Assembly (NCBI GenBank): GCA_903927685.1
Contig: CAIYOB010001070.1
Span: forward strand, 1-11,744
Origin: an uncultured Planctomycetaceae bacterium
Lineage (GTDB): Bacteria > Planctomycetota > Planctomycetia > Pirellulales > Pirellulaceae
Length of the DNA stretch: 11,744 bases
Direction: 5' to 3'
Below, piece after piece: positions 1 through 8,082 of the stretch. The position numbers were made by a program, and so were the translations under genes. Positions within the stretch are counted from its first letter, which is position 1; each line of letters begins with the position of its first letter. The notes under the pieces were generated by a model, which saw nothing but the letters and a program-made list of their open reading frames with translations, was not told where the DNA came from and ran no database searches.

Positions 1-1
1 A

Positions 2-1096
2 GATTACCTGCGCGGCGCACCGCAAGCCGCGGACCGGGCGGAGGTCTGGTTTCGCGTCGGACGCCTGTTCATGCAGGCTGAACAGTTCGAGCGAGCCGCC
101 GCGGCTTTGCTGCGCTGCGAACAGGCCGCCGAGGAGAACGCGGAACTCCGCCGCAAGGTCGGCCCGGAAGTGGTGACGTGCCTGCGGCGACTGGGCCTGT
201 ACGGCGAGGTGGGCCGCGAACTGTCGCGGCGCGTCGAGGCCGGGGCCGAGGACGTCAAGCAGGGCAAAATCCTGGCGACGCTGGCAGGCGAACCGCTGAC
301 CGAGGCGGATTTGGACCGCCTGATCGAACGCCGCGTCGACCAGATGCTGGCCATGCAAGGGGCCGCAGGAAACGAGGCGGTGCGGCAACAGTTGTTGGGC
401 CAGTTCGCGCGCCCCGAGATGCGGCAGCAGTTGTTCCAGGAGTTGCTGCAGACCGAGCTGTTCACGCGGCGGGCGCGGGAATTGGGCGTGGACAAGGACC
501 CGGAGTACGTGACGGCTCGGCAAGCCCTGGACGACAACCTGCTGGCCGCCCGCTTCCAGATGCGGGAACTGGCCAAGATCCAGCCGACCGACGTGGATCT
601 GGAGGGGTTGTACAAGGCCAACGAGACCGAGTACCGCGAGCCGGAGAAGGTGACGGCATGGATCGAGGAACTGAAGCCGGACGACAAGTCGCCGGAGATC
701 CTGGACGGCATCAAGTCGGCCGACGATTTCCGCCAGTGGCTGAAGAAGCACCGGGGCGACGTGCCGGCGGGCGCGGCACAGCCGGCGGCGGAAACGCTGG
801 TTCGCGGCAGCCCGCACCCGGGACTGGGCAACACGGACGCCCTGTTCAGCCTGGACGCCGGCCAGTGGACCAAGGAGCCGGTTGTGAACGAACAGCGGCA
901 GTACCTCGTGCTGGTTGAAGGCAAGTCGCCGGCTCGGACGCCGCCGCTGGACGAGATCCGCGATCGCGTCCGGGCGGATTACGTGGCCCGCAAACGCGAA
1001 GAGCTGTCGCGGCGGCTGGCCGACGAGTTGATGCAGCGTTATCAGGTGAAGATCGAACCGGTGGAGGAGGCCAAGGAGGCGAACCCGGCGCCGTAG
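2..1096 (+). CDS. TPR / SurA-PpiC-like periplasmic foldase, 5' partial
   Basis: The frame is open to the first bases of the window, so the ATG at 71 is probably internal and the gene starts upstream. The first roughly 80 codons look like TPR helices (VWFRVGRLF, then FERAAAALLRCEQ). Next comes a SurA/PpiC N-terminal helper segment beginning ILATLAGEPLTEADLDRLIE and a long charged helical stretch. The C-terminal part follows the parvulin plan: a start at EPEKVTAWIEEL (about 641-673), a remnant of the GDLGWF region at GLGNTDALF (821-847), then WTKEPV, QYLVLVEG and PPLDEIRDRV. The family catalyses prolyl cis-trans isomerisation or chaperones exported proteins in the periplasm. Here the conserved His of the first strand (normally HIL) reads WIE, and the second His (normally GYHII) reads QYLVL, so I infer a chaperone or scaffold rather than an active isomerase. 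The N-terminus and any signal peptide lie outside the window. The next gene follows after a short repeat-bearing gap. Confidence 0.8.
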   Translation, partial: DYLRGAPQAADRAEVWFRVGRLFMQAEQFERAAAALLRCEQAAEENAELRRKVGPEVVTCLRRLGLYGEVGRELSRRVEAGAEDVKQGKILATLAGEPLTEADLDRLIERRVDQMLAMQGAAGNEAVRQQLLGQFARPEMRQQLFQELLQTELFTRRARELGVDKDPEYVTARQALDDNLLAARFQMRELAKIQPTDVDLEGLYKANETEYREPEKVTAWIEELKPDDKSPEILDGIKSADDFRQWLKKHRGDVPAGAAQPAAETLVRGSPHPGLGNTDALFSLDAGQWTKEPVVNEQRQYLVLVEGKSPARTPPLDEIRDRVRADYVARKREELSRRLADELMQRYQVKIEPVEEAKEANPAP

Positions 1097-1097
1097 A

Positions 1098-1135
1098 CTG
1101 GGGGCTCGCTGCGCTCGACCCCAGGCACCCCGTGC
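1098..1135. repeat. Two adjacent small inverted repeats between foldase and bat operon
   Basis: CTGGGG (1098-1103) pairs with CCCCAG (1119-1124) around the loop sequence GCTCGCTGCGCTCGA. It is followed at once by GCAC-CCC-GTGC (1125-1135). No T-run follows, so this is not a classical intrinsic terminator, though it could still end or attenuate transcription. On the minus strand the loop reads GAGCGCAGCGAG, which resembles the core of the other gap repeats in this window (9181-9200 and 11647-11744). It looks like a member of a dispersed planctomycete intergenic repeat family; that identification is from memory. Confidence 0.5.
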
Positions 1136-1225
1136 TGTAGAAGACTAACCATGCTCGCCTGCCCCATGACGATCGGCCGCTCCCCACGTAGCTTGGCGCT
1201 CCCGAGCCGAGCCCGCCGCCTGCGC

Positions 1226-2335
1226 ATGGACGGAGCGAGTCGTTGGCGAACGGCCGGATGGATCGGCGGACTGGCGACGCTTCGCCTCGCCGGACTGGTG
1301 GTGCTGCTGCTCTTCGCGTCGCCCTGCTCGGCCCAGTCGCCTCCGACTCCCCAACCTACAGCCAAACCACCGGCTGCCCAAGCGGCCGCGAAATCCGCGG
1401 CGAAACCGGCCGCGAAATCCGCCGCCCAGCCCGCCCCGGGCGTGGCGCGGACCCAGATCGACCGCGGCTTGATCAAGGTCACGGTCGAGGTCCAGCCGAG
1501 CCCGGCCCGGCTGTCGGACGAACCGACGTTGACCTTGACGATCGACAGCGCCCGGGGCGTGGTGGTGGACAAGCCGCCCTTCGGCGAAGCGATCGGCGGG
1601 TTCGTGATCCGGGACTTTCGCGAGCCGCTGCCCGAGACGCAAGGGGACCGCGAAATCCGGCGGCAGATCTACACGCTCGAGCCCGTTCAGACTGGCACCC
1701 AGCACCTCGATCCGATCACCGTGACGTTCACGGACCGGCGTCCGCAAGGTGACGGCAAGCGGCACACGGTCCAGACGGAATCGTTGGCCGTCGAAGTCAC
1801 CTCGATGCTGGAGGCCGAGGTTCCGTCGCTGGATCAACTGAAGCCGCTGGCGGGACCGCTTGAATTGCCGTCATCGCCCTCGCGTTGGCTGGCGTGGCTG
1901 GGGGGCTGCTTGCTGGCGTTGGTCTTGGCCGCGGGCGTTGGCTGGTGGCTCGTCCGTCGGCGGCGCAGGCTCGTACCGGAGAAACCGCTGACCCCGCATG
2001 AGCTGGCCTACTTGGAACTGGAAGCGTTGGTTCAAGAGAACCTCAGCGGCACCGATGTCAAGTTGTTCTACGTGCGGCTGACCGGAATCGTCCGCCGGTT
2101 CATCGAACGGACGACGGGCGTTCACGCCCCGGAACAGACGACGGAAGAGTTCCTGCGGGTCATTGGCCGCGGCCAGCTGTTCCCGGAGGTGGAGCGGACA
2201 CGCTTGAAAGCGTTCCTCGAATCGGCGGATCTGGTCAAGTTCGCGGCCCGGGAGCCGACGGCGGCGGATATCGAGCAGACCTTCCGCCGGGCGCAGGCCT
2301 TTCTCGGACTCCAGCCCCAGGAGGCCGCGGCATGA
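1226..2335 (+). CDS. Short BatD-like protein with cytosolic DUF4381-type tail
   Basis: A 369-residue membrane protein opening the Bat operon. From the ATG at 1226 it has a good signal peptide: hydrophobic core LAGLVVLLLFASP and a cleavage site at CSA-QS near residue 36. An Ala/Lys/Pro linker follows, built partly from an 8-codon repeat (AAKSAAKP then AAKSAAQP). Next is a periplasmic beta domain like those of BatD (VTVEVQPSPARLSDEPTLTL). One membrane helix spans about residues 220-243, followed by an RRRRR stop-transfer patch and a cytosolic helical domain (about 255-369). That domain carries LTPHELAYLELEALV, LFYVRLTGIVRRFIERTTG, TTEEFLRVI and FLESADLVKFA, the pattern I know as DUF4381. The in-frame ATGs at 1151 and 1166 would add an Arg-rich leader and bury the signal peptide, so 1226 is preferred, although no start has a strong ribosome site. 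The stop overlaps batA by ATGA. The gene usually sits just before batA. Function is inferred as membrane coupling between a MoxR ATPase and the VWA proteins. Confidence 0.8.
   Translation: MDGASRWRTAGWIGGLATLRLAGLVVLLLFASPCSAQSPPTPQPTAKPPAAQAAAKSAAKPAAKSAAQPAPGVARTQIDRGLIKVTVEVQPSPARLSDEPTLTLTIDSARGVVVDKPPFGEAIGGFVIRDFREPLPETQGDREIRRQIYTLEPVQTGTQHLDPITVTFTDRRPQGDGKRHTVQTESLAVEVTSMLEAEVPSLDQLKPLAGPLELPSSPSRWLAWLGGCLLALVLAAGVGWWLVRRRRRLVPEKPLTPHELAYLELEALVQENLSGTDVKLFYVRLTGIVRRFIERTTGVHAPEQTTEEFLRVIGRGQLFPEVERTRLKAFLESADLVKFAAREPTAADIEQTFRRAQAFLGLQPQEAAA
2319..2324 (+). promoter_or_regulatory. Strong Shine-Dalgarno for batA
   Basis: AGGAGG lies 7 nt before the ATG at 2332, inside the last codons of the preceding gene. 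It fixes the batA start at the first of two adjacent ATG codons and supports translational coupling through the ATGA overlap. Confidence 0.65.
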
Positions 2336-3402
2336 TGGGGTGGCGACTGCAAAATCCGCTCTGGCTGCTGCTGGCCGCAGTCGTGCTGGCCATCGTCTGG
2401 TGGAGCGAACGGCGGCGGCGTCAGAACGCGGTGTTGTACAGCAGCGTGGAGTTGCTCCGCGGCCTGCCGATCACGCTGGCGATGCGAGTCAAACGCTTGC
2501 TGCCGTGGCTGCGGACTGCGGGGCTGCTGTTGGTCATCATCGCCCTGGCTCGCCCGCAACGCGGCTTGCAGGAGTTCCGCGTCCGCACCGAAGGGATCGC
2601 GATCCAAATGTGCCTGGATCGCTCGGGCTCGATGCAGGCACTCGACTTTGCCTTGGACGGCGACCGGGTGAATCGCCTGGCGGCGGTCAAGCGGGTGTTT
2701 CACGACTTCGTGGCCGGCCAGGGTGCCTTGCCCGGCCGCCCGGATGATCTGATCGGCCTGATTTCGTTCGGCGGCTATGCCGAAGCCAAGGCGCCGCTGA
2801 CGCTCGATCACGGCGCCCTGCTGCAGGTGCTGGACACGGTCAACATCCCCCGCCCGGTGACGGATTCCCGGGGGCGCGTCGTCAACGAGCAGCTGCTCGA
2901 AGAAGAGATGGCCACCGCGATCGGCGACGCCGTGCTGATGGCGGTCGAGCGGTTGAAGGACGTCAAGGCCAAGAGCAAGGTCATCATCCTGCTGTCGGAC
3001 GGCGAGCAGACGGCGGGGGTGGCCGAGCCGCAGCAAGGCGCCGAAGCGGCGAAGGCGTTCGGCATCAAGATCTACTCGATCGGCGTCGGCTCGACCGGCA
3101 GCGCCCCGTTTCCGGCGACCGACGGCTTTGGCCGCTCGGTGCTGGTCCGCCAGACCGTGCGACTGGACGAGGCGACGCTGAAGATGCTGGCCGACACCAC
3201 GGGCGGCAAATACTTCAACGCCCAGGACACCCAGGCCCTGGTCGATGTCTACGCCGAGATCGACCGTCTGGAGAAGACCGAGACCGAAGGCCGCCTGTAC
3301 ACCGAGTATCGCGAGCTGTTTTCCTGGTTCCTGCTGCCGGGCTTGGGCCTGGTGCTGCTGGAACTGATCCTATCCGCCACCCGTTTCCGCTGTTTACCAT
3401 AA
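2332..3402 (+). CDS. batA: BatA: VWA-domain membrane protein
   Basis: 356 residues, close to the usual BatA length. The N-terminus has two membrane helices (about 9-24 and 60-73, ending in the family signature ALARPQ). A VWA domain follows with an intact metal-ion-dependent adhesion site: D96-x-S98-x-S100 in CLDRSGSM, T157 in PLTLDHG, and D223 in ILLSDGEQ. A C-terminal membrane helix (FSWFLLPGLGLVLLELIL) anchors it so that the VWA domain faces the periplasm. Bat proteins were named for Bacteroides aerotolerance; their molecular role is unsettled, and VWA domains generally bind protein partners through the metal. The gene overlaps the BatD-like gene by 4 nt and is followed after 4 bp by batB. 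Its Arg in place of Val between the first MIDAS Asp and Ser (DRSGSM rather than DVSGSM) is a tolerated position. The assignment is firm from domain layout and gene order. Confidence 0.92.
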   Translation: MMGWRLQNPLWLLLAAVVLAIVWWSERRRRQNAVLYSSVELLRGLPITLAMRVKRLLPWLRTAGLLLVIIALARPQRGLQEFRVRTEGIAIQMCLDRSGSMQALDFALDGDRVNRLAAVKRVFHDFVAGQGALPGRPDDLIGLISFGGYAEAKAPLTLDHGALLQVLDTVNIPRPVTDSRGRVVNEQLLEEEMATAIGDAVLMAVERLKDVKAKSKVIILLSDGEQTAGVAEPQQGAEAAKAFGIKIYSIGVGSTGSAPFPATDGFGRSVLVRQTVRLDEATLKMLADTTGGKYFNAQDTQALVDVYAEIDRLEKTETEGRLYTEYRELFSWFLLPGLGLVLLELILSATRFRCLP

Positions 3403-3406
3403 CACC

Positions 3407-6121
3407 ATGCGTTGGGAAGACCCGCTCTGGCTGCTGGGCCTGTGGATTCTGCCGCTGCTGGCGGTACTGTTGGTCGTTGCGCACCGCCGCCGGTTGGCCG
3501 CCGCCCGGCGATTTGCCGACCAACCCATGCTCGAGCGCCTGCTGCCCCCGGGTAGTCCTGTCCGGGTTGTGGTCAAGGGGGCCCTGCTGCTGCTGGGCGT
3601 CGGCCTGCTGATCGTGGCGGCCGCTCGCCCGCGGTTCGGCGTGTATTTCGAGCAGGTCTCGGCCCGGGGCGTCGACCTGTTTGTGCTGTTGGACGTGTCG
3701 CGGTCGATGCTGGCCGAAGACGTCGCCCCGAACCGGCTGGAGCGGGCCAAATCCGACGTCCGCGACCTGCTCCGCAAGCTGCCCGGCGACCGCGTGGGGC
3801 TGATCGCCTTTGCCGGCGCGCCCGCGGTGATCGTGCCGTTGACCAGCGACCAGGGGTTTTTCTTGAGTGCGCTGGAAGCCGTGAACACCAGCAGCGCGCC
3901 GCGCGGCGGCAGCCTGATCGGCGACGCGATCCGCAAGGCCATCGAATCGCTGGAGGTCACCCGCGATCGCGACCAGGTGCTGGTCTTGATCACCGACGGC
4001 GAAGACCAGGATTCGTTCCCGCAGGAGGCGGCCGAGCAAGCCGCCGAGCGGCAGATCAAGATCTTTACGGTCGGCTTGGGCGATCCCCAGGAAGGCCGCC
4101 GGATCCCCATTCGCGACGCGTCGGGCAGCGTGCGTTACCTGAAGCACGAGGGGCAGGAGGTCTGGTCGCGGATGGACGAACGGCTGTTGAAGGAAATCGC
4201 CTTGAAGACGTCTGGCGCGTACGTCCCGGCCCGGACGCGGACCTACGACCTGGGACAGATTTACGAAGATCATCTGGCCAATTTGACGCGGGGCGAGATT
4301 CAGGCAGAGAAGCGGAAACGGTACGCCGAGCGGTTCCAGTGGTTCGTGTTTGCCGGATTGGCGGCGTTGCTGGCCGAAATGCTGGTGGCGCGCTATCCGA
4401 GCCCGTCCCTCGCGGTTGAGCCCCCGGACGATAGCGCCGCGAGGCCCGCGGGCCCGACTCGTCGGCGTGGCCGGACGCGGCGGGCGGCTGCCGTGGCGGG
4501 AATCGTCCTGGTGGCATTCAGCTGGCTGTCGCCCGCCGAGGCGTCGGTGAGCGAAGCGGCTCGGCAGGTCCGCGAGGGCATCCAGCATTTCCAACGCGGT
4601 CAGTACGCCGAGGCGGCGCAGCGATTCGCCGAGGCGGATGTGGCCCTGCCGGACAATTCGCGGATTACCTTTGACCGCGCCTGCGCCGCGGCGGTCGGCA
4701 AGGAACCCGACAAGGCCGTGGAGCTGTTTCAGCAAGCGGCGCTGGCCCGCGATGAACAAGTGGCCGCCGAAGCGCACTACAATCTGGGAGGCATCGCGGC
4801 GGCCAAGGCCAAGGCGTTGTTCGGCGAACAGCCCGCGGAGGCCGCCCCAGAGACGCGGCAGGAGGGCCTGCAGTTGCTCGGCCAGGCGGTCGCCCACTAC
4901 CGGGATTGCCTGCGCGTCCGGGACAATCACGCGGCGGCGCGGCATAACCTGGAAGTCCTCCGGCAGTGGATCAAGCACATGCAACAGGTCTGGGCGGAAC
5001 GCGATCGCCAGCAGCGCCGCCAGGAGATGGACTTGCTGCAGATGCTGGAGATGATCCGGACCGAACAAGGGACTCTGCGACAGACGGCGCGGGCAGCTGC
5101 CCGCGAGGAGGAGACACCCCGGCGCCGACAGGTCGTCACCCAGGCCGGCGATCAACAGCGGCAGTTGGCCGAGGAAATCGAGCCGCTGAAGGACAAGATC
5201 CGTGATACCCTGCAGCCGCCTGCACCGCCCACGCCGCCCGGATCACCCGCACCTCAGGCTCCTCAGCCGAAACCAGCGACGCCGGATGCCGACAAGGCCG
5301 TGGAACTGCTGCACGGCATGGCGGACAAAGTTCACGCGGCCATGACACAAGCGGCCGAGCGACTGGCGGATCAAGACCTTCCCGCCGCAGTCCAATCCCA
5401 GCAGCAGTCCCTGGATGCCTTGGAGGAGATCTACTTGGCCGTCGCGCCGTTCCCGCAGTTCTTGGCGACCACGACGAGCCAACAGCAAACGCTGGTCGAG
5501 CAATCGCAGCAAATCATCCAGGCCGCCGAGGAAAAGAACGCGACGAAACCGGACTACGAGGAACTGGCCCGCGAGCAGCACGCCGTCCGCCGCCGCTGCG
5601 AGTTGCTGCCGCAGCGAGCCGAGGCGGAATTGAAGCAGTTGCCGCCGCCGGCCGCGGGTCCCGAACCGCCCCCGTCGAGCCCGCAGGCCAAGCCCGCGCC
5701 GGCGACTCCCAAGCCGCCCGATCTGCGGCCCGCACTTGAAAAAGCCGTGGAACTGGGGCCCAAGATCGTGCCGCTGACCACCCAGGCGGCAGAGTCGTTG
5801 GATAAGGAACAGGCCGGCACGGCGCTGCCACCCCAGGAGCAGGCCCTCAAGCTGCTCCGCGAAATCGCCGACGCGTTGCCCAAACAGCCGCCGCAGGACG
5901 GGCAGCAGCCGGAACAGCCCAAGCAAGACAAGGACGGGCAGCAGGATCAGCAGCCCAAGCAGCAGCCGTCGGCCAGCAAGCCGCAGCCGCAATCCTTGTC
6001 GCAACAGCAGGCCGAAGCCTTGATGCGGAAAGTCCGCGAACGCGAGCGACAGCATCGCGAACAGCAGCAGGAACTGCAACAATACCAGCGTGGCGGAGTG
6101 ACGGTCGACAAGGATTGGTGA
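3407..6121 (+). CDS. batB/batC: BatB-BatC fusion: VWA domain, TPRs, P/Q-rich tail
   Basis: 904 residues, far longer than a stand-alone BatB (about 330). The BatB part has two N-terminal helices, AAARPRFG, then a VWA domain with MIDAS D96-S98-S100 (DVSRSM, followed by the BatB signature LAEDVAPNRLERAK), T146 and D197 (ITDGED). A membrane helix follows at about 309-329. A basic linker and a further hydrophobic segment (about 360-378, ending SPAEAS) lead into the BatC part: TPR helices from about 380 (GIQHFQRGQYAEAAQRFAEA; AHYNLGGIAAAKAKALF; RHNLEVLRQWI). A Gln/Glu-rich coiled-coil-like stretch follows, then two copies of a roughly 50-residue helical module (629-679 and 778-824), a Pro/Gln-rich linker and the ending GGVTVDKDW, which resembles the VDKDW C-terminus seen in BatC-type proteins. 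The ribosome site is weak, so coupling to batA (4 bp upstream) is likely. The stop overlaps the batD start by one base. There is no frameshift: both halves share one uninterrupted frame. Confidence 0.92.
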   Translation: MRWEDPLWLLGLWILPLLAVLLVVAHRRRLAAARRFADQPMLERLLPPGSPVRVVVKGALLLLGVGLLIVAAARPRFGVYFEQVSARGVDLFVLLDVSRSMLAEDVAPNRLERAKSDVRDLLRKLPGDRVGLIAFAGAPAVIVPLTSDQGFFLSALEAVNTSSAPRGGSLIGDAIRKAIESLEVTRDRDQVLVLITDGEDQDSFPQEAAEQAAERQIKIFTVGLGDPQEGRRIPIRDASGSVRYLKHEGQEVWSRMDERLLKEIALKTSGAYVPARTRTYDLGQIYEDHLANLTRGEIQAEKRKRYAERFQWFVFAGLAALLAEMLVARYPSPSLAVEPPDDSAARPAGPTRRRGRTRRAAAVAGIVLVAFSWLSPAEASVSEAARQVREGIQHFQRGQYAEAAQRFAEADVALPDNSRITFDRACAAAVGKEPDKAVELFQQAALARDEQVAAEAHYNLGGIAAAKAKALFGEQPAEAAPETRQEGLQLLGQAVAHYRDCLRVRDNHAAARHNLEVLRQWIKHMQQVWAERDRQQRRQEMDLLQMLEMIRTEQGTLRQTARAAAREEETPRRRQVVTQAGDQQRQLAEEIEPLKDKIRDTLQPPAPPTPPGSPAPQAPQPKPATPDADKAVELLHGMADKVHAAMTQAAERLADQDLPAAVQSQQQSLDALEEIYLAVAPFPQFLATTTSQQQTLVEQSQQIIQAAEEKNATKPDYEELAREQHAVRRRCELLPQRAEAELKQLPPPAAGPEPPPSSPQAKPAPATPKPPDLRPALEKAVELGPKIVPLTTQAAESLDKEQAGTALPPQEQALKLLREIADALPKQPPQDGQQPEQPKQDKDGQQDQQPKQQPSASKPQPQSLSQQQAEALMRKVRERERQHREQQQELQQYQRGGVTVDKDW

Positions 6122-8082
6122 TGAACAGACTCGGAGCGACATTCCCATCACCGCGTGCGAGGCCTTGCCGCTGGCCGTGGCTGTTCGCACTCGCGCTGAC
6201 CCTGGCCTCCGCCGCCCGGGCTGCCGAGCGTGAACCGGAGCTGCTGGTCGAACTGGGCCGCGAGCGGATCTACGAGGGCGAGTCCGTCCAATACGAGGTC
6301 GTGCTGAATCACGTCGAGAATCCGCAGCCGCCGAAGCTCGAGGGCTTTGACGATTTCCGCGTCGAGTTCCTGGGCGAGCGGTCGCTGGACTCGCAGCAGA
6401 TCACGGTGATCAACGGCCGCATGACCAAGATCGTCCGCTACGGGCGGGCCTACCGCTATGCCCTGACTCCCCAGCGGGCGGGCACGCTGAAAATCCCCGC
6501 GCCGGTCGCCGAAGTCGCCGGCCGGAAACTGACGGGCGATGAGTTGATTCTGGAAGTGATTCCGCCTTCGGACCAGGATCTGGCGGTGCTCGAAATCGTC
6601 CTGGACCGCGACCACGTGTACCCGATGCAGCCGTTTACCGTGCGTCTGACCGTCGCCGTCAAGGCACTTCCTGAACCGGTCGCCGAGCGGAACCCCGTGA
6701 CCGTGCTCCGCCGTCCGCCGGCGTTGTCCATTCCCTGGGCCAGTGACGATACCGTGCCCAAGGGCCTGCACGCCGAGCTGGCTTGGGACAAGTGGCTGAC
6801 GGCGTTGCAGGACGACGACGGCGGGTTCTCCATCAACAACATCGGGGAGCAATCGGCGTTTTCCTTCTTCCGCGATGCCCCGCTCAGCTTTTTGCCCAAG
6901 CCCCGCCGCACCACGCGAAAGACGCTGTCCGGCCAGGATGGCGAGTATTGGGAATTCGACTTCGTCCGCCAGTTCGTGCCCCAGGCCTTGGGCGAGTTCT
7001 CGTTCGGCCCGGTCACCTTGAAAGGCGACTTCGTCAGGACGGTGGACGCCGCCTCGCGGGCCGAGATGGAAAGCGTGTTCGCGGTCGCCAAGCCGCGCAC
7101 GGTCACCGTCCGCGACGCGCCCGCCGAGGGCCGGCCGGATTCGTACATCCAGGCGATCGGCAAGTTCTCGCTGGATACGTCACTGGTGCCGACCGAGGCC
7201 AAAGTCGGCGACCCGTTGACCCTGACCTTGACGCTCCGCGGCGCAGGTACGCTGGACGCCGCGCGGGCTCCGGACCTGAGCGGACGCCCGGAGGTCGCCG
7301 AGCGTTTCCGGGTGTACGAAGCCAGCGAGGAGACCCGCGCCGAAGCCCGGCTGTTCACGTACAGCCTGCGGCCGCTGCAGGCGGGCCAGATCGCGTGGCC
7401 GGCAATTCCGCTGAGCTATTTCGATGTGGAGCAAGAACAGTACGTGACACTGGAGACCCAACCGATCTCACTGACCGTCCGCCCGGCCGAACGGATCGGC
7501 GACGGCGAGATCGCGGTCGCTCCGGCCGCCCGCAGTACGGGGGCCGCGATCGAAGCCAGCCAGGACGGCATCCTGGCCAATATCGACGACCTGGCGGCCC
7601 TGCGGGACCAGTCCGTCCGTCCGGCTCGCTGGCTGGCCTATCTCGGGCTGTTGGGCGTGGCCTACGTGGGAATTGCCGGAGGGGCGCGGCAACTGGGACG
7701 TTTTCTTGGCGACGCGGGCCTGCAGCGCCGGCGGGCGGCCCCGGGGCGGGCGAGGCAGCGAATGCAGGCGGCACAAGCGGAGATCCAGGCCGGGCAGGCA
7801 CGCGAGGGGGCGGAACATCTGGGGGCGGCGATCATTGGCCTGGTCGCCGACGCGGCCGGGCAAATCGAGGCGGGCATGACCTCCCGCGAAGTCGAGGGCC
7901 ACTTGCGGACCTGGGGCATCGAAGACGAGTTGCGGCGGCGGATCACCACCCTGCTGGAGACCTGCGACGGGGCCCGGTACGGCGCCTCGGCGGACGCCGT
8001 CCGGGAGGTGAGCCAGTCGGCGCCGCAGGCACTCGAAGACCTGATCGGAATCTTGAAGAGCGACAGGCGGTGGAAGACATGA
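6121..8082 (+). CDS. batD: BatD: large periplasmic beta-domain protein with membrane anchor
   Basis: 653 residues from the ATG at 6121. An AAGGA at 6110-6114 lies 6 nt upstream and the ATG overlaps the batB/C stop as TGATG; TTG 6115 and GTG 6118 are in frame but less likely. A signal peptide (core LFALALTLASAARA, cleaved near ARA-AE) is followed by tandem beta-sandwich domains of the BatD type (LLVELGRERIYEGESVQYEV; LEIVLDRDHVYPMQPFTVRL; FSLDTSLVPTEAKVGDPLTL). In between is the conserved region around FDFVRQFVPQALGEFSFGPV. One membrane helix spans about 503-522. The remaining 130 residues are a helical cytosolic tail (HLGAAIIGLVADAAGQIEAGM; REVEGHL; LLETCDGARYG) that resembles the tail of the protein at 1226-2335. 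BatD is thought to work with BatA and BatB in the cell envelope; its mechanism is unknown. The stop overlaps batE by ATGA. Confidence 0.9.
   Translation: MNRLGATFPSPRARPCRWPWLFALALTLASAARAAEREPELLVELGRERIYEGESVQYEVVLNHVENPQPPKLEGFDDFRVEFLGERSLDSQQITVINGRMTKIVRYGRAYRYALTPQRAGTLKIPAPVAEVAGRKLTGDELILEVIPPSDQDLAVLEIVLDRDHVYPMQPFTVRLTVAVKALPEPVAERNPVTVLRRPPALSIPWASDDTVPKGLHAELAWDKWLTALQDDDGGFSINNIGEQSAFSFFRDAPLSFLPKPRRTTRKTLSGQDGEYWEFDFVRQFVPQALGEFSFGPVTLKGDFVRTVDAASRAEMESVFAVAKPRTVTVRDAPAEGRPDSYIQAIGKFSLDTSLVPTEAKVGDPLTLTLTLRGAGTLDAARAPDLSGRPEVAERFRVYEASEETRAEARLFTYSLRPLQAGQIAWPAIPLSYFDVEQEQYVTLETQPISLTVRPAERIGDGEIAVAPAARSTGAAIEASQDGILANIDDLAALRDQSVRPARWLAYLGLLGVAYVGIAGGARQLGRFLGDAGLQRRRAAPGRARQRMQAAQAEIQAGQAREGAEHLGAAIIGLVADAAGQIEAGMTSREVEGHLRTWGIEDELRRRITTLLETCDGARYGASADAVREVSQSAPQALEDLIGILKSDRRWKT

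Noticed and set aside
3215..5155. 646-codon open frame on the minus strand across batA and batB
   Set aside because: It lies opposite well-identified VWA genes, has no ribosome site or recognisable domain, and long antisense frames are expected in GC-rich coding DNA.
5243..6190. 315-codon minus-strand frame opposite the BatC tail
   Set aside because: Leu/Arg/Gly-rich translation produced by antisense reading of Gln/Pro-rich codons; no motif seen.
6783..8078. Upstream extension of the batE frame within batD
   Set aside because: The translation is Arg/Gly-rich without domain signal, while the lipoprotein signal peptide begins exactly at the ATG at 8079 in an ATGA overlap.
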